DNA from: Phocoena phocoena
Taxonomy: Eukaryota > Chordata > Mammalia > Artiodactyla > Phocoenidae
Length of the DNA: 64,000 bases
Direction: 5' to 3'
Assembly: GCF_963924675.1 (NCBI RefSeq)
Contig: NC_089235.1
Span: 54,957,520 to 55,021,519 of the forward strand
Numbering within the stretch: the stretch's first letter is position 1; each line of letters opens with the position of its first letter. The notes below the pieces were generated by a model. The model had not been told where the DNA came from. It worked only from the letters and a program-made list of their open reading frames with translations, and did not search any database. Of this stretch, positions 58,893-64,000 are shown piece by piece. A program made the position numbers and the translations under genes.

Positions 58893-59650
58893 AAAATAAG
58901 GTACCTTTTAAAATCTCACACAAAATCATTCTCTACATAAAATCACTGTTCTACGATACATAGGAGCAAAAATTGTGTTTGCTAAGAAAGGAAGAGGTGT
59001 GATAAAATTAATCATTTAAAATGTACATATCCTCTATTTTTATGAGAGAAGTAGGAGTTCACTTTTCAGACTTGTTTTTGATTTCTTGTTTGCCTGGTTT
59101 TGGATTGTTGCCTTTTTCTTTATTTTTTTAAGTTGAAGTTAATAATGATTTGAAGAAAAGAATTAATTTCTACCATTTGTCCTCTTCAGAAACATGTATC
59201 TTCATGTTAGGTATTGTTCATCTTTACACTCAGTAGTCAATTATAATTTTACATTCTCTTCTGAGATGCATTAAAAGTTTGAATTATTTCATCTGTCACT
59301 GAATTTTTCAAGGGATTTTATATTAACCTCATTTGTTCTTCATGTACATTGTATCTTCAGGATGCCTTTGTATAAGTTTTCTGTTTCATTGCTGCTTTAT
59401 ATATATATATATTTACTTTTAATCTCAATATCATTTATGGCATACAGACTACAGTATACTGGCCAGAGGAAGTATGATACTTGGAGCCAAGATAAAGAAG
59501 TGAATGAAGGTTGGTGGTTACAAAAGAAATGTGACTAGAAGACAGTGATCAAGGAGGAAACTAGAATTAGAAATAAGAACAGACTGTGGTCATGTAGCAG
59601 AAGGTTCAAATTCAAGTCTGTGATGAGATCAGGAGTCAAATAAGTCACCA

Positions 59651-59705
59651 GAGAGACAGACAGAGACAGGCAGACAGACAGGCATAGAGATAGAGACAGA
59701 GAGAA
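59651..59705 (+). repeat. GACA/GATA simple repeat
   Basis: Irregular array of GACA, GAGACA and GATA units over about 55 bp. Confidence 0.75.
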
Positions 59706-60871
59706 TAGAGATACTATTTCATAAGAAACACTCTAAGGAGCCATCAGGATATAGGATCACAGAAGTTTAAAAGTTGAGAAAACATGGGAAGTGAGGAAGT
59801 ATACAAAAGTAAAATGCAAAGTAAAACTCATCCTTCTATCAGGAGATCTCTGCTTGAATAGGAATTTGCACATTTTGTGGACTAGTAATAGCAAAGCAGT
59901 GAGCGATGATGCGGAGATGACCAATGGATTAGCTTTGGTGTTTGTGTCATAGAAGCAATATTTTCTGGCACGTGGCTAACATAAAGAGAGTCTAGATCCA
60001 GTGTTTAGGGCAAAATTTGATTCCAGACTTTCAGATTACTCAATTCATTACAATTTAACTACACGTGGGAGACAAAACCTGGGCTTGAGGCATTACTGAT
60101 TAATATTTATAGGATTTCTGCATAAGTGGATATGGTTAAAAGCATTATTTGGTTCACCCATCACCTAATATTTTTGTAAAGTTAAACATTATTCATCCAA
60201 TTCTTTTATCACCAGCAAAGGCATATTGCAGTGTTTGCGAGGTCCAGTGGCTAGTATCTGTTTTTCCTTATGAGTTTTGAACTTTCATGCAAACAAAAGA
60301 AAATGGCCACAAATCAAATGCACTAGGCTGGCTTGAGCAGTGTTCACTGGAGGGAAACTCATGGAGATGGGTACAGGATAGTTGGCTAAGTGCTTCATCA
60401 TCCATTGGATTTAGGGCTGTGCATAGAGATTTAGCAGGTTCAGATGTCAGATTCAGGAAAGGGAACCTGATCCTTGAGGTCTCAGTTTCCTAAACTGCAT
60501 GTTTAAGTAAGCAAAGTTCACTGCTCTCACATAATCAGGAGCCGGGACAAAAATTTGCAATTTGTTGTACAGAACCTGAATCTACCCCTATTCAACCACC
60601 TTAACCTTCTTGGTTATGGAAGCACTAGTGCCTCTCTATCTTAAACTCAAGGGGTGCCATATAACCTAACCTAACCACGTAAGTAAAATACATGAATTTA
60701 CTGTCCAGGGAATTTTATGGGACAGGTACACAAGGATGTGTAAAATCTGTGGGGACATCTTAGAATTCAGCTTACCATGACTCATATCACATACTCCATA
60801 GCCTAATATTTCTCCTATTATTTTGGCTTTATGTATTTCTCTATCCAATCATACTACTTTATTTATGTTTG

Positions 60872-60930
60872 TGCAAAAAAAGCTAAACACAGTGTATGGC
60901 ACAAAATAGTAGCTTAGTAAATGTATGCTT
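60872..60930 (+). repeat. MIR 3' fragment
   Basis: 'ctaaacacagtgtatggcacaaaatagtagcttagtaaatg' matches the MIR 3' end. Confidence 0.5.
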
Positions 60931-61704
60931 TAAAAATTAATTAGTGTGTTCAACTTACTAATAATTTGAGCCCATAGAAACAAATTGATTTTACTGATAT
61001 TTCTCCAATATTTAAGATGGAATAGAGGTATAAATAAATTTAAAATGTATCTATCAGCATTGCAAGGGTTAGCTGCGACAGTACTTATTAAACACAATAT
61101 TATCAACATCACTTTGATGACTACATATAATAATATTTAATTGAGATATAGATAATTACCTTGATATCATCAACAGATATCATTTACAAATTGCAGAAAA
61201 ACAAAATATCGTTGTAACTAATATTGAAAATAAATTTCAGTATGATTAATAATACATTTATGGCTTTTAATTTCCAGAATTGAAACTTTATTATGAAGAA
61301 ATGAAATTGGCAGCTTTTGGGTCAAAAAGTGGCTTTAATAGGAAAATTATTTTCATTAAATACATTTTGTGATTCTAACTACATTCTTATATTTGATAGT
61401 TTAAAATCTCTATAAACTACTTAATAAGTAAGAAATCACAAAACCATTAGTATCAAAGTATTCTCAATATAACCATTTCATTATCTGTTAATAAAATTTA
61501 GTAATGCCTTGCTAATATTATGATTATTTTGGTATACTGATTAATTTAATAGTATCTGTAAAAAGAACAACACAAGAGATGAAGTTTAAGAAATTATGAT
61601 TAGATATTTTTTCTACCAGATTAATTAACTGGAAATGTAAGTCTGAAATCTTGGAAAGTTCTTCAAAACACAACAAAAAGAAAAATTATTTTTGTTATGT
61701 TTCA

Positions 61705-62023
61705 TAGGAATTGACAAGCTAATGATGAGATTTATACAGCAATGCTAACAAATTAGAATATCCAACACAATCTTGAAGAAGTAGAACAAAGGTAGAGAAT
61801 GTACATTATCTGATTTCAAACTAAAAGTAGAAATTAGAAACTAGAAGCCAGGGTAATCAAGAAGGTGTGGTTTTGACATACAATTCAACAAAGAGATAAA
61901 TAGAATATATTATACTGCTCCTAAATTGCCCCCACTTATATCATCATTTATTTTTTTAATAGCTAACAAATCATTTCAATGGGAAAAGGAAAGTCTTTTT
62001 AACAAATGGTGTTTATATAACTG

Positions 62024-62056
<33 letters not shown>

Positions 62057-63360
62057 GGTATGCAGGCCTCTCACTGTTGTGGCCTCTCCCGTTGCGGAGC
62101 ACAGGCTCCGGACTCGCAGGCTCAGCGGCCATGGCTCACGGGCCCAGCTGCTCTGCGGCATGTGGGATCTTCCCCGACCGGGGCACGAACCGGTGTCCCC
62201 TGCATCGGCAGGCGGACTCTCAACCACTGCGCCACCAGGGAAGCCCTGAATATACATATTTTTTTAGAAAAGGGACTTTGACCTCTACCTCACACCAAAA
62301 ATAAAAATCAATTCAAGATTGTTCATGAAGATAAATATAAAAGCTAAAAACCTAGGGGGAATATGAGAAAATAATTTTATGACTTGCATGTAAGCAAAGA
62401 TCCTTAGAAGGACACAAAAGGCAATAAAAATGAAAGGAAATATTGATAAATTAGACTTTATCAATTTGAAGACTTCTGTTCATTAAAATTATTAAGAAAA
62501 TGAATAGAAAAGCCACAAATTGAGAGATAATACTTATGCAATATTTATCTCAGAAAGAATATAGAAAGAACTTGACTCAATAATAAAAAATTAAATAATG
62601 TGAAGAGACACTTCACAATAGAATATATATGAATAATAAGTTAACCCATGAAAAATATTTTCAATATCATTAGATATCAGAAAATACATATTAATATCAT
62701 AAAGAGGTAAAAATCACACCTAGCTGAATGACTAAAATTAGAAAGACCAAAAAATCAAATGTTGCCAAGGGTGTGGAACAACTGGAATTTTCATATATTA
62801 CTGGTATTAGTACAAAATGGTGCAATCAAGAAAAGCTCTGGCAACTTCATAAATGTAAACACATACTTAAGCTATAACCCAACCATTTCAACACTATGTA
62901 TTTATGAAAGAGACAAGAAAACATATGTCCACAAAAAGACTTGGATAGATGTCCACGTCAGAAATTTGGACTGAACCAAGTGTCTGTTAATAGGATATTG
63001 GATAAGTAGCATGTGATGTATCATATAGTGGAATATTACTCAGAAGCGAAAAGGAATGGAATGCTGATACACCCCAAAACATGAATAAATCTCAAAAACA
63101 TTATGCTATATGAAATGAACTTTATATTAAATGTATAAACAAGTTACTTCATTTATATGATGTTATAGAACAAGAAAATATTCCATATTCAAAAATTGGA
63201 ATTATGGGTGTCTTGTAGGGGTGTGAGTGGGAATGACCGAGAAGGGGCATAAGGTAACATTCTGGTGTCTTGGATCTCTTAAAACTCAGAAAATGTATAC
63301 TTAAGATTTGTACACTTTGTTGTATGTAAATTTCATGTCAAAGGGAAGACAAGTTAAAAA
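61705..63360 (+). mobile_element. Old L1, ORF2 end and 3' UTR
   Basis: It starts near 'attgacaagctaatgatgagatttatac' and passes 'aatgggaaaaggaaagtc', 'ctcacaccaaaaataaaaatcaattc', 'tgttgccaagggtgtgg', 'tggaatattactcagaagc', 'tgggaatgaccgagaaggggcataagg' and 'gtacactttgttgtatgtaaatttc'. Strongly diverged, with no long frame. A SINE interrupts it at 62024-62246. Confidence 0.78.
62024..62246 (-). mobile_element. CHR-type tRNA-derived SINE
   Basis: On plus it has about 29 T, then GCGGTATGCAGGCCTCTCAC, and ends CACCAGGGAAGCCC. Complete, with A and B boxes on the minus strand. A short target duplication around CTGAAT is likely, but the T run obscures it. Confidence 0.92.
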
Positions 63361-63784
63361 TATTGAGCTTTAGTAAATGATATGCATGCTGAAGAATTTA
63401 TGGAAAGTATACTCATGATTGAAACTAACTTTAAAATACATCACATTCAAGATCTATGAATGGATGCATAGAGAGATGGTTAGTTTGATAAATATATGCT
63501 AAAGGAAGTATTAAGGTAAAATATCAATAGTAGAATCTAGCTGGTATTCTATGAATGGTCACTGTAAAATTATTTCAACTCTGTTCATAATAAAATATTG
63601 AAAAGAAAAACAGTACAACAGAAGCAAAGTGGTAGCATTCTGCCTGTGCAATTAGGTAAAAATAAGAAAAGAATCATTATAATCTGTGCAGGCTCTTCAT
63701 CATCTGGGATGAAGAGCCTAATATGGAGTTTTGAGAACCCCATATCCGGTATCAAAAAGGAGGACTAAGAAGGTCTCCTAGTTT
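63361..63784. other. Unique non-coding DNA
   Basis: No gene or repeat family was recognised. An imperfect inverted pair, AGGCTCTTCATCATCTGGGA and 'tgggatgaagagcct', lies near 63690-63719 and could form a short hairpin. Confidence 0.5.
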
Positions 63785-64000
63785 CATTGTTTATTCAGTT
63801 TACTTAAACATTATGTGTTGATTGCCTGTCATGCCCAGGCATTTTCAAAACAGCCCCCAAATCTCTTTTCTCATGGCTTTTAAATTCTAGTGAGAGGAGG
63901 TAGACATTAAGCAGAGTATATAATCAATATAGTAGGTCAGACTTGATAATGATAAGAAAAAATAAGACAGTGAAAGGGGATAAGGAGTCCTGGAGTCCTG
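63785..64000 (+). mobile_element. L2-like fragment, continues past the window
   Basis: The pattern 'ttgattgcctgtcatgcccaggcat', 'tttaaattctagtgagagg', 'agacattaagcag' and 'gtcagacttgataatgataag' follows the L2 3' part in order. The window ends inside it. Confidence 0.5.

Larger units (their letters stand above)
58915..61704. other. Unique non-coding DNA
   Basis: AT-rich, with a TA run near 59399-59412, a GACA/GATA-like repeat at 59651-59705 and a MIR tail near 60872. Open frames such as 60287-60493 have no recognisable features. No gene seen. Confidence 0.55.

Noticed and set aside
1..64000. CRISPR arrays, operons, phage or plasmid features
   Set aside because: None is present. The sequence is vertebrate nuclear DNA, and regular direct repeats are limited to simple repeats and two-copy tandem duplications.

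Overview
The window is vertebrate nuclear DNA, AT-rich and non-coding, and almost certainly from a cetacean (whale, dolphin or porpoise). The main evidence is many copies of one roughly 200 bp tRNA-derived SINE. Each copy has a TGGCGCAGTGG A box, a GGTTCG-type B box, a GC-rich body ending in ...TACCGC and an A tail. This is the CHR family known from Cetacea and hippopotamus, in the form that is very abundant in Cetacea. Artiodactyl-type L1 3' ends, MIR, L2, MaLR and ERV-L relics and an 80 bp mariner-type MITE fit the same placement. The species cannot be read from the sequence.

I find no intact protein-coding gene, no rRNA and no functional tRNA gene. The longest open frames are antisense shadows of L1 or SINE sequence, or decayed L1 ORF pieces. 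The window is best read as intergenic or deep intronic DNA.

Layout. 1-10.9 kb: mostly unique AT-rich DNA with scattered SINEs, MIRs and an L1 tail. 10.9-14.7 kb: two pieces of an EEF1A1 processed pseudogene in opposite orientation that share a 370 bp segment at about 97-98% identity; the order of parts fits a small inversion with duplicated breakpoint sequence. 15.8-21.1 kb: a close inverted SINE pair, two L1 fragments of opposite orientation, and a SINE that appears to carry about 65 bp of foreign 3' sequence. 23.3-31.5 kb: a nearly full-length but dead L1 (minus strand) inserted in an older L1 of the same orientation. 31.6-34.7 kb: an antisense ERV-L protease/polymerase relic. 34.8-39.3 kb: old plus-strand L1 sequence interrupted by two SINEs and by a 479 bp solo LTR with a clean 4 bp target duplication. 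39.6-43 kb: older L1/HAL1-like and L2 relics. 43.2-45.7 kb: a cluster of five SINEs. 46-52 kb: unique DNA with L2, MIR, the mariner MITE and SINEs. 52.2-57.1 kb: an old plus-strand L1 with both ORFs recognisable but broken and no 3' end. 57-64 kb: unique DNA, two more L1 tails, a 54 bp L1 insertion, and an L2 fragment running off the end.

Nothing here acts as a pathway or operon. The interest lies in the insertion history: nested elements, exact target-site duplications, a probable staggered-break inversion and a probable SINE 3' transduction. I saw no sign of an undescribed functional system. Repeat names are recognition from memory of family patterns, and subfamily labels are deliberately loose.
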